Notes: a model not told the origin generated them from the letters alone. Numbered from the stretch's first letter, positions 19,727-28,467 are shown. The stretch: DNA of 40,933 nt from Alphaproteobacteria bacterium (GCA_017853315.1 JAFMJW010000007.1:1-40933); one strand, 5' to 3'. A program made the numbers and translations.

Positions 19727-21079
19727 ATGGACTTCACGCCCCACACCGAGACGGACGTCGCCGAGATGCTGACGGCGATGGGCCTCTCGCGGACCGCCGA
19801 ACTGTTCGGTCACATTCCGGCGGACCTTCGCCTCTCGCGTCCGCTCGCGATTCCACCCGGACTCTCCGAGCCCGATCTCCGCGCGAGACTCGCGGCGCTC
19901 GCGAGCCGAGACCGCGCCGAGACGCTCTCGTTCGTCGGGGCCGGGGCGTATGCCCACTTCGTTCCCGCAGCGGTCGACGCGCTCGCCTCGCGCTCCGAGT
20001 TCGCGACCGCCTACACGCCCTACCAGCCCGAGGTGAGCCAGGGCACGCTGCAGGCGATCTTCGAGTTCCAGACGATCTCCTCGATCCTGCTCGGCGTCGA
20101 GGTCGCGAACGCGAGCATGTACGACGGCGCCTCGGCCGCCGCGGAGGCGGTGCTGATGGCCCTGCGTCTCGGCGCGCGTGAAGAGCGGCGGACGGTGCTC
20201 GTCGCGCGCTCGCTGCATCCCGGCGTGCGCCAGACCATCGCGACCTACGCGAGCGACCTCGAAGGAGTGGAGATCCGCGAGATCCCGTTCGGCCCCGACG
20301 GTCGGGTGGACCTCGCGCGGGCGGGCGGCGGCGAGCGGCCCGCGTGCGTCGTCGTGGGGTACCCGAACTTCTTCGGCGTGGTCGAGGACCTGCGCGCCGC
20401 GGCCGCGTTCGCGCGCGAGGCCGGGGCGCTGCTCGTCTCGGTGACGCTCGAGCCTCTCGCGCTCGGCTGGCTCACGCCGCCGGGCGCCCTCGGGGCGGAC
20501 ATCGCGGTCGCGGAGGGGCAGGGGCTCGGGCTCCCGATGGCCTGGGGCGGGCCCGGCGTCGGCCTCTTCGGCACCCGCGAGCGCTTCCTGCGCGCGATGC
20601 CGGGCCGTCTCGTCGGGGAGACCGTCGACCTCGAAGGGCGACGCGCGTTCTGCCTCACGCTCTCCACGCGCGAGCAGCACATCCGCCGCGAGAAGGCGAC
20701 CTCGAACATCTGCACGAACCACAGCCTGTGCGCACTCGCCTTCACCGTGTGCGTCTCGCTGCTCGGGCCGCGCGGGCTGCACGACCTCGCCCGGCTGAAC
20801 GCGCGCAAGCTTCGCTACGCGGTCGCTCGACTGCGCGAATCGGGGCTGGCCGAGGTGTTCTCGGGCCCGACCTTCAACGAGGCCGTCCTCCGCGGCCCGG
20901 GTGCCCCCGCGACCTGGGAGCGGCTGCTGCGCCGGGGCATCGTCGCGGGGCTCCCGCTCGGCCGCTGGTACCCGGAACTCGCCGACGCGATCCTCGTCTG
21001 CGCGACCGACGTGCACCGCCGCACCGACGTGGACCGGCTGGCGAGCGAGTGGTCGGCGGCGAAGGCGGAAGCGGCGTGA
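19727..21079 (+). CDS. gcvPA: Glycine decarboxylase P protein, subunit 1
   Basis: This is the N-terminal half of glycine decarboxylase as a separate 450-residue subunit. It keeps 'FTPHTETDVAEMLTAMG' at the start, 'FVGAGAYAHFVPAAVDAL', 'AYTPYQPEVSQGTLQAIFEF', 'NASMYDGASAAAEAVLMA' and 'REQHIRREKATSNICTN', all typical of the split form. It does not bind PLP covalently and works as a heterodimer with GcvPB. ATG 19727 matches the family N-terminus; GTG 19706 and the first in-frame codon at 19682 would add a non-conserved tail. The stop overlaps the GTG of gcvPB. Confidence 0.96.
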   Translation: MDFTPHTETDVAEMLTAMGLSRTAELFGHIPADLRLSRPLAIPPGLSEPDLRARLAALASRDRAETLSFVGAGAYAHFVPAAVDALASRSEFATAYTPYQPEVSQGTLQAIFEFQTISSILLGVEVANASMYDGASAAAEAVLMALRLGAREERRTVLVARSLHPGVRQTIATYASDLEGVEIREIPFGPDGRVDLARAGGGERPACVVVGYPNFFGVVEDLRAAAAFAREAGALLVSVTLEPLALGWLTPPGALGADIAVAEGQGLGLPMAWGGPGVGLFGTRERFLRAMPGRLVGETVDLEGRRAFCLTLSTREQHIRREKATSNICTNHSLCALAFTVCVSLLGPRGLHDLARLNARKLRYAVARLRESGLAEVFSGPTFNEAVLRGPGAPATWERLLRRGIVAGLPLGRWYPELADAILVCATDVHRRTDVDRLASEWSAAKAEAA

Positions 21080-22563
21080 CCGACGAGCGGCTGATCTTCG
21101 AGTCGAGCGCACCCGGCCGGCGGGGTGCCTCTCTGCCCGCCGACGACGTACCGGCGGACGTCGGCCTGCCGGCGATCGAGCCGGAGCTTCTCCGGCCGGG
21201 CACCGGCGATCTCCCCGAGCTCTCCGAGCTCGACGTGGTCCGCCACTTCACGCGCCTCTCGCAGTGGAACTTCTCGATCGCGACGAACTTCTACCCGCTC
21301 GGCTCCTGCACGATGAAGTACAACCCGATCGTGAACGAGTGGTCGGCGCGCCTGCCCGGCTTCGCGGGGATCCATCCGATGTGGCCCGCGCCGCTGGTGC
21401 AGGGGGCGCTCGCCCTGTGTGCGGACCTCGAGGCGATGCTCGCCGAGGTGAGCGGCATGGACGCCGTCACGCTCACGCCCGCCGCCGGCGCGCAGGGCGA
21501 GTTCGTCGGGATCAAGATGATCCGGGCGCACCACGTGCGCGCAGGGCACCCGCGGCGCAAGGTGCTCATTCCCGCGAGCGCACACGGCACGAATCCCGCG
21601 ACCTCGGCGCTCTGCGGCTACGACGTGGTCGAGATCCCGGTCGGCTCCGACGGACTCGTCCACCTCGGCGACGTGACGCCCCACCTCGACGACGAAGTCG
21701 CGGCGATCATGATCACGAACCCCAACACGCTGGGGCTCTTCGAGCGCGAGATCGGGGCGATCGCCGCGGCGGTCCACGAGGTGGGCGGTCTCGTCTACAT
21801 CGACGGCGCGAACATGAACGCGCTGTGCGGCGTGTCGCGCCCGGGCGACGTCGGCGCGGACGTGCTCCACATCAACCTGCACAAGACCTTCTCGACGCCG
21901 CACGGCGGGGGGGGGCCGGGGGCGGGCCCGGTGTGCGTCAAGTCGGTGCTCGAGCCCTATCTCCCGGTGCCGCGCGTCGTCCGTGTCGAGGGCGCTCTCG
22001 CCCTCGACGAGGATCGTCCGCTGTCGATCGGCCGCGTGCGGACCTTCCAGGGCAACTTCGGCATGCTGGTCCGCGCCTACACCTACATGGCCGGGCTCGG
22101 CGGCGACGGCATCGCGCGGATGAGCGAGCGCGCGGTCCTGAACGCGAACTACCTGCGTGCACGGCTCGGCGGGACCCTCTCGATCGCGCAGGACCAGCCC
22201 TGCCTGCACGAATGTGTCTTCACCGACCAGTCGCTCGCGGGCACGGGAGTGAAGACGCTCGACGTCGCCAAGCGGCTGCTCGACTTCGGCTTCCATGCGC
22301 CGACGATCTACTTCCCGCTGGTGGTTCCCGGTGCGCTCATGATCGAGCCGACGGAGACCGAGAGTCGCGAGACGCTGGACGCGTTCGTCGCCGCGATGGA
22401 GACGATCGTGGCCGAGGCGAAAGCCGACCCCGATCGCCTCTCGGGCGCGCCGCACTCGGCGCGCGTCCGGCGTCTCGACGAGACCCGGGCCGCTCGCAAG
22501 CCGGTGCTCCGCTGGCGCCCCGTCGGCGCGACCCCGGGCACAGGCGGCGGCGACGAGGCCTGA
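21076..22563 (+). CDS. gcvPB: Glycine decarboxylase P protein, subunit 2
   Basis: The PLP-bearing half of split glycine decarboxylase, 495 residues. The Schiff-base lysine is K270 in 'LHINLHKTFSTPHGGGGPG'. Other family blocks are 'FYPLGSCTMKYNP', 'GIHPMWP', 'SAHGTNPATSALCGY', 'NPNTLGLFE' and 'FQGNFGMLVRAYTYM'. The start is the GTG that overlaps the gcvPA stop (GTGA), giving strict coupling of the two subunits. The protein is at the long end of the family because of a C-terminal tail rich in Gly, Arg and Ala. The last codons form part of a hairpin shared with the convergent tonB-like gene. Confidence 0.96.
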   Translation: MTDERLIFESSAPGRRGASLPADDVPADVGLPAIEPELLRPGTGDLPELSELDVVRHFTRLSQWNFSIATNFYPLGSCTMKYNPIVNEWSARLPGFAGIHPMWPAPLVQGALALCADLEAMLAEVSGMDAVTLTPAAGAQGEFVGIKMIRAHHVRAGHPRRKVLIPASAHGTNPATSALCGYDVVEIPVGSDGLVHLGDVTPHLDDEVAAIMITNPNTLGLFEREIGAIAAAVHEVGGLVYIDGANMNALCGVSRPGDVGADVLHINLHKTFSTPHGGGGPGAGPVCVKSVLEPYLPVPRVVRVEGALALDEDRPLSIGRVRTFQGNFGMLVRAYTYMAGLGGDGIARMSERAVLNANYLRARLGGTLSIAQDQPCLHECVFTDQSLAGTGVKTLDVAKRLLDFGFHAPTIYFPLVVPGALMIEPTETESRETLDAFVAAMETIVAEAKADPDRLSGAPHSARVRRLDETRAARKPVLRWRPVGATPGTGGGDEA

Positions 22564-22569
22564 GGCCTC
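22555..22569. terminator. Small hairpin over both stop codons of gcvPB and tonB-like gene
   Basis: GAGGCC-TGA-GGCCTC: the loop is the gcvPB stop codon and the 3' arm runs into the complement of the opposing stop. No T-tract. It could act as a weak two-way terminator or be chance. Confidence 0.35.
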
Positions 22570-24082
22570 AGAGCAAGCCGACCCGCAGCCGGCTCTCGAT
22601 CATCCGAACCTGGGGGCCGCCCGGTCCGTCGCCCACCTGGGCCGCGATCTGGGAGACGAAGACGAACTCGTAGTCGCCGTTCGCGTTGGCGGCCGATCGA
22701 GGCGGGTTCGAGTCGAAGGCCGCCTGTCGCAGGGCGTCGAGCAGGGTCTGGTCGACGGCGAGGCTTCCCGAGCGGTCCTCGACGGTGATGTCCTTCAGGT
22801 GTCCCTCGGGGTCCAGCAGGCAGCGCACCGTGACCGGCTCGTGCGCGGCGAGAATGTCGTTGATCCCCAGGTTCTGGCGCTGGAAGATCAGCAGGTTCTG
22901 GAACACGCGCGTGCCCACGCGTCGCACGAAGGGCGCGAACCGGTCGGCCTTCGTGTTGAGCATCGTGAGACTGCCCTGGGCGACGCCGGGGAGGCTGTCG
23001 AAGGTGCCGCGCGGCCCGCCGAAGAATCCCGGCTTGGGTGGAGGCGCGCTCACGAGATCGCGGCGCGGGTCGTCGCGTCCCTCGGTGCGGCCGCCGGCGT
23101 CCCGCCGGGCGCCGGCCCCGGCGGCGGGGCCCGCGTCGGCGAGCACCTCCGCTGCGGGCGGAAGCAGGGCGTCGAGCCCGGGCAGCGCGCGCTTGCCGCC
23201 ACGCGCGGCCGGGCGAGTCCTGGCGTCGGCGCGCGAGGGGGCGGAAGGCGGCTGCGGTTCCGCGAAGGCGTCGGGCTCTGGGCGCGGCCGGGGCGCCGGG
23301 GGCGCTCGGCGCGACCTCGGCTCGACTCGGGGCGGCGCATCGAGGCGATCGGCCGGAGGCTCGAGCATGGGGCGGGCGTCGGCACGCTGGACCGGTTCGG
23401 GGGGCGAGGCGTCCTCGCGTTCGGCGGGCGGGGGTGCCGGCTGCGGTCGGGGCCGCGCCTGTGCCGCCGGGCGCGGCGGAGCGGGCTTCGGCGCGGGCGC
23501 CGCGCGCGGCGCGACGGGCTTCGGTGCCTCCGCCTTCGCGAGCTGGCCCGGTGGCGGCTTCGGTGCCCCGGTCTTCGGGGCGGCCGGTGCGGGTTTCGGA
23601 GCAGGCCGGGCCTCGGCAGCCTTCGGCGGCGGGGGCTTCTCGCCGGCCTCGGGATTGCCGCGTTTCACCGTTTCCTTCTCGACGCGGTTGTCGCGGTCGC
23701 TCAGCAGGGCGGTCTTGTCGGGAGCCTGCCCGTTCTCCTCGTCCGAAGGGGCGACGACCTGGTTGCGAAGCGGAGCCGCGGGCGGCTGCATCTTCTGCGG
23801 GGCCTGCGCCGTCGGCGCCTGCGGCTCGGGCGGCCGGGCCGCGGGAGGAGCGGCCGGAGCGGGTTTCGCCGGGACGGACGCGGGCGGCTGCGCCGGCGCG
23901 AGCTGCACGACGATCGGCCGGTCGGGCGGCGGCGCGACGGAGAAGTGCGCACCCCGGAGCCACGCGAGCAGGAGCGCATGCAGCAGCAGCGAGAGCCCGA
24001 CGAACGTCGCGAGGGTCGAAAGGCGAGGACGTTCGGGGTCGAAGGTCCAGTTCAAGCGCGCGCCTTGCGGGGGAGCGGCCAC
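22568..24082 (-). CDS. TonB-like energy-transducer family protein
   Basis: The 504-residue protein has a short cytosolic head, one membrane span at about 23-43 ('TLATFVGLSLLLHALLLAW'), a long Pro/Ala-rich periplasmic linker (about 50-345) and a C-terminal TonB-like domain ('VTVRCLLDPEGHLKDITVED', 'VDQTLLDALRQAAF'). TonB proteins transmit proton-motive force to outer-membrane receptors with ExbB and ExbD, neither of which is present here. The domain is followed by about 35 extra residues. The start is GTG at 24082. It is divergent from tatA with starts only 18 bases apart. Confidence 0.75.
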   Translation of the reverse strand: MAAPPQGARLNWTFDPERPRLSTLATFVGLSLLLHALLLAWLRGAHFSVAPPPDRPIVVQLAPAQPPASVPAKPAPAAPPAARPPEPQAPTAQAPQKMQPPAAPLRNQVVAPSDEENGQAPDKTALLSDRDNRVEKETVKRGNPEAGEKPPPPKAAEARPAPKPAPAAPKTGAPKPPPGQLAKAEAPKPVAPRAAPAPKPAPPRPAAQARPRPQPAPPPAEREDASPPEPVQRADARPMLEPPADRLDAPPRVEPRSRRAPPAPRPRPEPDAFAEPQPPSAPSRADARTRPAARGGKRALPGLDALLPPAAEVLADAGPAAGAGARRDAGGRTEGRDDPRRDLVSAPPPKPGFFGGPRGTFDSLPGVAQGSLTMLNTKADRFAPFVRRVGTRVFQNLLIFQRQNLGINDILAAHEPVTVRCLLDPEGHLKDITVEDRSGSLAVDQTLLDALRQAAFDSNPPRSAANANGDYEFVFVSQIAAQVGDGPGGPQVRMIESRLRVGLL

Positions 24083-24093
24083 TGGCCTACACG
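24065..24093 (+). promoter_or_regulatory. Candidate leaderless promoter of tatA
   Basis: TTGCGG (24065-24070), 17-base spacer, TACACG (24088-24093), seven bases to ATG 24101 with no ribosome site. The -35 lies within the first codons of the divergent tonB-like gene. Confidence 0.5.
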
Positions 24094-24100
24094 ATCGGCC

Positions 24101-24289
24101 ATGGGTCTCGGCGTTCCCGAGCTGCTGATCATCCTGGCGGTGGTCCTGATCCTGTTCGGCCCCGGCCGGCTCCCCGGCCTCGGTTCCGGAATCGGTAGCG
24201 CGATCCGCAACTTTCGCAAGGCCGTCAACGAGCCGGACTCGATCGACGTGACCCCGTCGAAGGGCTCCGACCCCGCCGAGAAGCGCTGA
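24101..24289 (+). CDS. tatA: Sec-independent translocase subunit TatA
   Basis: A 62-residue TatA/TatE protein that oligomerises to form the pore for folded, twin-arginine-tagged proteins. It has the N-terminal membrane helix 'ELLIILAVVLILFGPGRLPGLG' (residues 7-28 in part) with the conserved F-G-P hinge and the amphipathic helix 'IGSAIRNFRKAVNE', then a short polar tail. TatB and TatC are not in the window. It is below the usual length range of longer TatA proteins but complete. No ribosome site is seen. Confidence 0.93.
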   Translation: MGLGVPELLIILAVVLILFGPGRLPGLGSGIGSAIRNFRKAVNEPDSIDVTPSKGSDPAEKR

Positions 24290-24303
24290 CCGCCTTCAGG
24301 CGG
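24290..24303. terminator. Short hairpin between convergent tatA and zinc-finger gene
   Basis: CCGCC-TTCA-GGCGG starts at the end of the tatA stop and its loop holds the complement of the opposing stop codon. No T-tract; low confidence. Confidence 0.35.
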
Positions 24304-25453
24304 CCCTCGCGTCCACGATCCGGCAATCGACCTCGCTGGCGTTCGCGGGCGGGTCGGGAAAGACGAGCAGGAACGTCGCCGACTCTCCCGGCCGGACGAC
24401 GAACCGGCGATTCGGCTCGAGCCGCAGGAGCATCTCGACTTCGCTCGCGGAGAGGTCGCGGATCGTCTTGCGCGCCTGGTTCGCGGCGTAGACGACCTGG
24501 CGGCGGCGCTCGACGCCGTCGGCGACGAGGCGGCCCTCGACCTCGATCAGGCGCAGCGGCTGACCGGTGGTGTTGGTGACGCGACCCGAGACGACGAGCG
24601 CGGACCGGTCCCCCTTGATCTTCTCGACGGTTCCTTCGAGCCCGCTGACCTCGAGGCGCGCGAGCACGAGTCGACCGTCGCCGACGAGACGGCCGAGAAG
24701 CGGCACGGCGGCAAGGCGCTCGAGCGCGAGTTCCGGGTTGCGACGCAGCAGGCCGGCGAGGCCGAGGAACCCCGCGAGCACGAGGCCCACGCCCGCGAGG
24801 ACGGGTCGCATCGGCGAACGACTCGGGGCCGCGGTCGAGCGCCGGGTCGTCACGGGCGACCGATCCGCCTCGCGGATCAGGAGCGGTCCCTCGTCCTCCT
24901 CGGCGGTCGCCTCGTCGTCGGAGGGCGGGGGCGCAGGGGTTGCCCGGCGTACCCGGCGCCTGGGCGGCGAGGGGGCCTCGTCGAGGTCCGGCGGGCCGGC
25001 CTCGCGGTCGCGCGGCTCGTCGAGTTCGAGGTCCTCCTCGTCCGCCGATCCGTCCGCGGAGACGAAGGCCGGTTCGTCCTCGGCCTGCGCCGGATCCTCG
25101 TCGGCCTCGGGCTCCTCCGGTTCGTCGGCGAGGCCCGTCACCCGCTCGTCGGCCGTCTCGTCTTCCGGCTCCGCGGCCGGCCGCGCGGCGGCGCGGCGCG
25201 TTGCGGGTGCCGCCTCCTCGGGCTCCTCGGGTCGTTCGGCCGCGGCGGAAGCAGGGCGCCCCGCCGCGCGTCGCCCGCCGAAGGGCAGAGGCAGGTTCCG
25301 ATCCTCGGCCGCGCGCGAGCCGCGGCTCGCGGTGCGCTCGCCGCTCGCGAACACGTGGTTGCAGCGCGTGCACTTGAAGACCGGGCGCGCGTCGCTCAGG
25401 CGAGCATCGGGCACCCGGTACTGGGTTCCGCACCGCGGACACTGAACGGTCAC
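24296..25453 (-). CDS. MJ0042-type zinc-finger and DUF3426-like membrane protein
   Basis: The 385-residue protein begins with a zinc ribbon, C5-x2-C8 and C28-x2-C31 ('CPRCGTQYRVPDARL', 'FKCTRCNHVF'), as in the MJ0042 finger family. A long acidic, low-complexity stretch (about 70-205) follows, then one membrane span at about 215-237 and a C-terminal domain resembling DUF3426 ('ALVVSGRVTNTTGQPLRLIEVEGRLV', split here over two strands). The function of this arrangement is unknown; it is common in deltaproteobacteria. The GTG at 25453 has GGAGG seven bases upstream. The acidic middle part could be a linker holding the finger away from the membrane. Confidence 0.82.
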   Translation of the reverse strand: MTVQCPRCGTQYRVPDARLSDARPVFKCTRCNHVFASGERTASRGSRAAEDRNLPLPFGGRRAAGRPASAAAERPEEPEEAAPATRRAAARPAAEPEDETADERVTGLADEPEEPEADEDPAQAEDEPAFVSADGSADEEDLELDEPRDREAGPPDLDEAPSPPRRRVRRATPAPPPSDDEATAEEDEGPLLIREADRSPVTTRRSTAAPSRSPMRPVLAGVGLVLAGFLGLAGLLRRNPELALERLAAVPLLGRLVGDGRLVLARLEVSGLEGTVEKIKGDRSALVVSGRVTNTTGQPLRLIEVEGRLVADGVERRRQVVYAANQARKTIRDLSASEVEMLLRLEPNRRFVVRPGESATFLLVFPDPPANASEVDCRIVDARAA

Positions 25454-25522
25454 GGCATCGCCTCCATCCTCCCCGCCTCTCCCCGACCGTCCACCGCGGG
25501 GCGACGGCGCCCCTGGTCGAGT

Positions 25523-25605
25523 GCGAGAGGGGGGACTTGAACCCCCACGGGTGTTACCCCACAGGCTTCTGAGACCTGCGCGTCTGCCAGTTCCGCCACT
25601 CTCGC
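25523..25605 (-). tRNA. tRNA-Leu (CAG)
   Basis: The complement folds as an 83-base class II tRNA: a GCGAGAG acceptor arm closing with CTCTCGC, D-loop with GGCAGACGC, anticodon stem CAGGT/GCCTG around loop CTCAGAA (anticodon CAG, reading CUG), a long variable arm and the T-loop GTTCAAGTC. CCA is not encoded; the next bases are ACTC. Upstream is a clear promoter ending nine bases before the 5' end. It stands alone between the zinc-finger gene and nadC, and no integrase or duplicated 3' end marks it as an attachment site. Confidence 0.95.
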
Positions 25606-25614
25606 GCGCCTTGC

Positions 25615-25643
25615 GCCCTACCAGTCGCCGCCCGGGCCTTCAA
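25615..25643 (-). promoter_or_regulatory. Promoter of tRNA-Leu
   Basis: TTGAAG (complement of 25638-25643), 17-base spacer, TAGGGC (complement of 25615-25620), nine bases from the mature tRNA end. Because the RNA end is known, this site calibrates the -35/-10 spacing for the rest of the window. Confidence 0.65.
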
Positions 25644-25668
25644 TGCGCTGTCGTCGCCGCCGCGCAAA

Positions 25669-25697
25669 TTGACTCGTGTCGCGGAGGCGGGTAGCCG
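25669..25697 (+). promoter_or_regulatory. Candidate leaderless promoter of nadC-birA operon
   Basis: TTGACT (25669-25674), 17-base spacer, TAGCCG (25692-25697), only five bases before the nadC ATG. It is divergent from the tRNA-Leu promoter. Confidence 0.55.
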
Positions 25698-25702
25698 CAG
25701 CC

Positions 25703-26635
25703 ATGGCCCGGGGAACGTCGAGAAAGGCCGGGTCGGGGAGCGGCGCCCCCGATCCGTTCGACCATCCCTCGACACGCGCGCTCGTCGCCCGCGGCCTCGA
25801 AGAGGACGTCGGGCGCGGCGACGTCACGACCGCCGCGACCATCGACCCGGGCCTGTCGGGCCGCACGGCGCTGGTGGCCCGCGAGGACTGCGTGGTCGCC
25901 GGCCTGCCGCTCGTGTCGATCGTGCTCGAGGCCGTCGCCGGGCGCCGGGCGCGCGTGCCCTCGGTCTCGGTCGAGGTCGGGGAGGGCGAGGCGGCCCGGA
26001 AGGGCCGCAGGCTCGCGGTCGTCGCCGGCCCGCTCGCGGTCACGCTCACCGGCGAGCGTCTCCTGCTGAACCTCGTGCAGCACCTCTGCGGCGTCGCGAC
26101 CGAGACGCGACGCTACGTGGAAGCCGTCCGCGGCACGCGAGCCGCGATCGTCGACACGCGCAAGACGCTGCCAGGGATGCGCCTCCTGCAGAAGTACGCG
26201 GTCCGCTGCGGCGGCGGGCGCAACCACCGCTTCGGGCTCGACGACGGCGTGCTCGTGAAGGACAACCACGTCGCCGCCTGCGGCTCGGTCGCGGCGGCCG
26301 TCCGCGCCGCGCGCGCCTCGGTGCCGCACTCGCTGCGGGTCGAGGTCGAGTGCGACCGCATCGCGCAGGTCGAGGAGGCGCTGCGGGCCGGGGCCGACGC
26401 GATCCTGCTCGACAACATGACCCCGGAGCAGGTCCGCGCCGCGGTCCGCCGCATCGACGGGCGGGCGATCGTCGAAGTGTCGGGCGGGGTGAACCTCGAC
26501 ACCGTGCGCGCCTACGCGGAGAGCGGAGCCGACCTGGTGTCGATCGGGCGACTCACCCACTCCGTTCGGGCGGTGGACGTTGGCCTCGACTTCCTCTCGC
26601 GCCGCGCCTCGCGGGCCGGGGCCCGCCGGGCCTGA
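25703..26635 (+). CDS. nadC: Nicotinate-nucleotide pyrophosphorylase (carboxylating)
   Basis: NadC makes nicotinate mononucleotide from quinolinate and PRPP in NAD synthesis. The 310-residue sequence includes 'EEDVGRGDVTT', 'ERLLLNLVQHLCGVAT', 'VDTRKTLPGMRLLQKYAVRCGGGRNHR' (in two parts, with the PRPP-binding basic residues), 'DGVLVKDNHVA', 'VEVECDRIAQVEEAL', 'ILLDNMTPEQVR' and 'VEVSGGVNLDTVRAYA'. ATG 25703 is preferred to GTG 25676 because a promoter ends just before it. The stop overlaps the birA ATG (TGATG). NadA and NadB are not in the window. Confidence 0.96.
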   Translation: MARGTSRKAGSGSGAPDPFDHPSTRALVARGLEEDVGRGDVTTAATIDPGLSGRTALVAREDCVVAGLPLVSIVLEAVAGRRARVPSVSVEVGEGEAARKGRRLAVVAGPLAVTLTGERLLLNLVQHLCGVATETRRYVEAVRGTRAAIVDTRKTLPGMRLLQKYAVRCGGGRNHRFGLDDGVLVKDNHVAACGSVAAAVRAARASVPHSLRVEVECDRIAQVEEALRAGADAILLDNMTPEQVRAAVRRIDGRAIVEVSGGVNLDTVRAYAESGADLVSIGRLTHSVRAVDVGLDFLSRRASRAGARRA

Positions 26636-27612
26636 TGACCCGGGACCCGGTGCTCTCCGCCCTCGCGGGCGGGGACTGGCGCTCGGGCGAGGCGCTCGCC
26701 GCGGACCTCGGCGTCACGCGCGCCGCGGTCTGGAAGTCCATCGAGCGGCTGCGGCGCGACGGCTACGAGATCGAGGCCGAGGCCGGGCGCGGCTACCGAC
26801 TCGTGCGTGCGACCGAGCGGCTCCTGCCGGCGGAGATCGCGCGCCACTTCCGGCCGCGGCGGCTCGCCGGGGCCATCGTCCACCGCGACGAGGTCGACTC
26901 GACGAACCGGCTCGCGATCGAGCTGGCGCGCGAGGGCGCCCCGGAGGGCACCGCGGTCGTCGCCGAACGGCAGACCGCCGGTCGCGGACGGCTCGGGCGG
27001 ACCTGGGAGTCGCCCGCCCGCCTGAACCTCTACCTGTCGGTGATCCTGCGTCCGGAGCTCTCCCCGGTCGAGGTGCCGCGGCTCACGCTCGCCGCGGCCG
27101 TCGCGGTCGCGGACGCGATCGCCGCGACGACGGGCCTGCGACCGGAGATCAAGTGGCCGAACGACGTGCTGCTCGGCGGTCGCAAGGCGTGCGGCATCCT
27201 GACCGAGCTCGAGGCGGAAGCCGAGCGCGTGCGGTTCGTCGTCGTCGGCATCGGCGTGAACCTGAACGCGTTGCCCGACGACTTCCCGCCGGAGCTCCGC
27301 GCGAAGGCGACGAGCCTCGCCATGGAGATCGGGCGCCCGGTCGATCGCGCCGCCTTCGCCGGAGCGCTGCTCGGTGCGCTCGACGAGGTCTACGGCGAGA
27401 TGCTGCGCGGGGGCTTCGCGGCGGTCCGCGAGCGTTACGAGGCGTGGCACGGGCTTCCCGGCCGGGTCGTCTCGGTGGAGGGCGGTCCCCGGCTCGAAGG
27501 CGTCGTGCGCGGCATCGACGACGAAGGGGCGCTGCTCGTGGAGACCGCCGACGGGGTGCGCCGCGTGCTCTCGGGGGAGGTCACGTTGCGGAGCACGTAC
27601 CCGGCGTCCTGA
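26635..27612 (+). CDS. birA: Biotin--[acetyl-CoA-carboxylase] ligase/repressor BirA
   Basis: The 325-residue protein is the group II form: an N-terminal winged helix-turn-helix (about 1-58, 'GEALAADLGVTRAAVWKSIERL') suggests it also represses biotin genes. The ligase core has 'DEVDSTNRLA', the biotinyl-AMP loop 'GRGRLGRTW' (116-124), 'KWPNDVLLGGRKACGILTE' (173-191) and 'VVVGIGVNLN', and a C-terminal SH3-like cap. It overlaps the nadC stop by one base, so it is cotranscribed with nadC, and lies 54 bases before coaX. Confidence 0.95.
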   Translation: MTRDPVLSALAGGDWRSGEALAADLGVTRAAVWKSIERLRRDGYEIEAEAGRGYRLVRATERLLPAEIARHFRPRRLAGAIVHRDEVDSTNRLAIELAREGAPEGTAVVAERQTAGRGRLGRTWESPARLNLYLSVILRPELSPVEVPRLTLAAAVAVADAIAATTGLRPEIKWPNDVLLGGRKACGILTELEAEAERVRFVVVGIGVNLNALPDDFPPELRAKATSLAMEIGRPVDRAAFAGALLGALDEVYGEMLRGGFAAVRERYEAWHGLPGRVVSVEGGPRLEGVVRGIDDEGALLVETADGVRRVLSGEVTLRSTYPAS

Positions 27613-27626
27613 GCGGTCGGCGGCGC

Positions 27627-27655
27627 TTGCGCAGCGCGGCGCAGGGCGCTTAGGT
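27627..27655 (+). promoter_or_regulatory. Candidate promoter of coaX
   Basis: TTGCGC (27627-27632), 17-base spacer, TTAGGT (27650-27655), eleven bases before the coaX ATG. The short leader has no ribosome site. Confidence 0.4.
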
Positions 27656-27666
27656 CCCCGTTCGCG

Positions 27667-28467
27667 ATGCTGCTCGGGATCGACGTCGGGAACACCCACG
27701 TGGTGCTGGGGCTGTTCGAGGGCCCCCGGCTCCTGCGTCACTGGCGCGTGCTGACCGACCGCGGCCGCACCGCCGACGAGTACTCCGTCATCGTCTGGAA
27801 CCTGCTGCGGATGGCGGAGCTCGAGCCGTCGCGGGTGGCCGGGGCGATCGTGTCGAACGTCGTGCCGCCGATGCAGCCGATCGTCGACGAGATGTGTCGC
27901 AACACCTTCGGCTGGACCCCGCTCGTCGTCGGCCCGGGCACGCGCACGGGGATGCCGATCCTCTACGACAACCCGCGCGAGGTCGGGGCCGACCGGATCG
28001 TGAACTCGGTGGCGGCCTACGAGCGTCACCGGGACCTGTCGATCGTGGTCGACTTCGGGACCGCGACGACCTTCGACGTCGTGAGTGCGCGCGGGGAGTA
28101 CCTGGGCGGCGTGATCGCGCCGGGCGTGGGGATCTCGCTCGAGGCACTCTACTCGCGCACCGCCAAGCTGCAGGCCGTCGAACTCCAGAAGCCGCCCAAG
28201 GTGGTGGGCCGCAACACGGTGAACGCGATCCAGGCCGGCGTCTTCTTCGGCTACGTCGCGATGGTGGACGGCGTCGTCGAGCGGATCCAGAGGGAGCAGG
28301 GCGGGCCGGCCCGCGTGCTCGCGACCGGCGGTTTCGCGTCCCTGATCGCGGCGGAGTCGCAGACGATCACCGAGGTCGACGAGTTCCTGACGCTCCACGG
28401 GCTGCGCATCATCTGGGACCGCAACCGGGAGGGCGGGCAGGCGAGGTCGGGCGGCGGCAACGCGTGA
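27667..28467 (+). CDS. coaX: Type III pantothenate kinase
   Basis: CoaX phosphorylates pantothenate, the first step of CoA synthesis, and is not feedback-inhibited by CoA in characterised members. The 266-residue protein has the ASKHA phosphate-1 motif 'GIDVGNTHVVLGLF' with D6 and N9-T10, the catalytic 'GADR' (107-110, D109), the 'VVDFGTATTFDVV' phosphate-2 block with metal-binding D129, and 'APGVGISLEALYSRTAKL'. All active-site residues seem intact. A second, unrelated pantothenate kinase lies at 32223. The stop overlaps the GTG of the next gene. Confidence 0.95.
   Translation: MLLGIDVGNTHVVLGLFEGPRLLRHWRVLTDRGRTADEYSVIVWNLLRMAELEPSRVAGAIVSNVVPPMQPIVDEMCRNTFGWTPLVVGPGTRTGMPILYDNPREVGADRIVNSVAAYERHRDLSIVVDFGTATTFDVVSARGEYLGGVIAPGVGISLEALYSRTAKLQAVELQKPPKVVGRNTVNAIQAGVFFGYVAMVDGVVERIQREQGGPARVLATGGFASLIAAESQTITEVDEFLTLHGLRIIWDRNREGGQARSGGGNA

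Noticed and set aside
25523-25605. tRNA-Leu as an integration site
   Set aside because: No integrase, no repeated 3' tRNA segment nearby and flanks are core genes.
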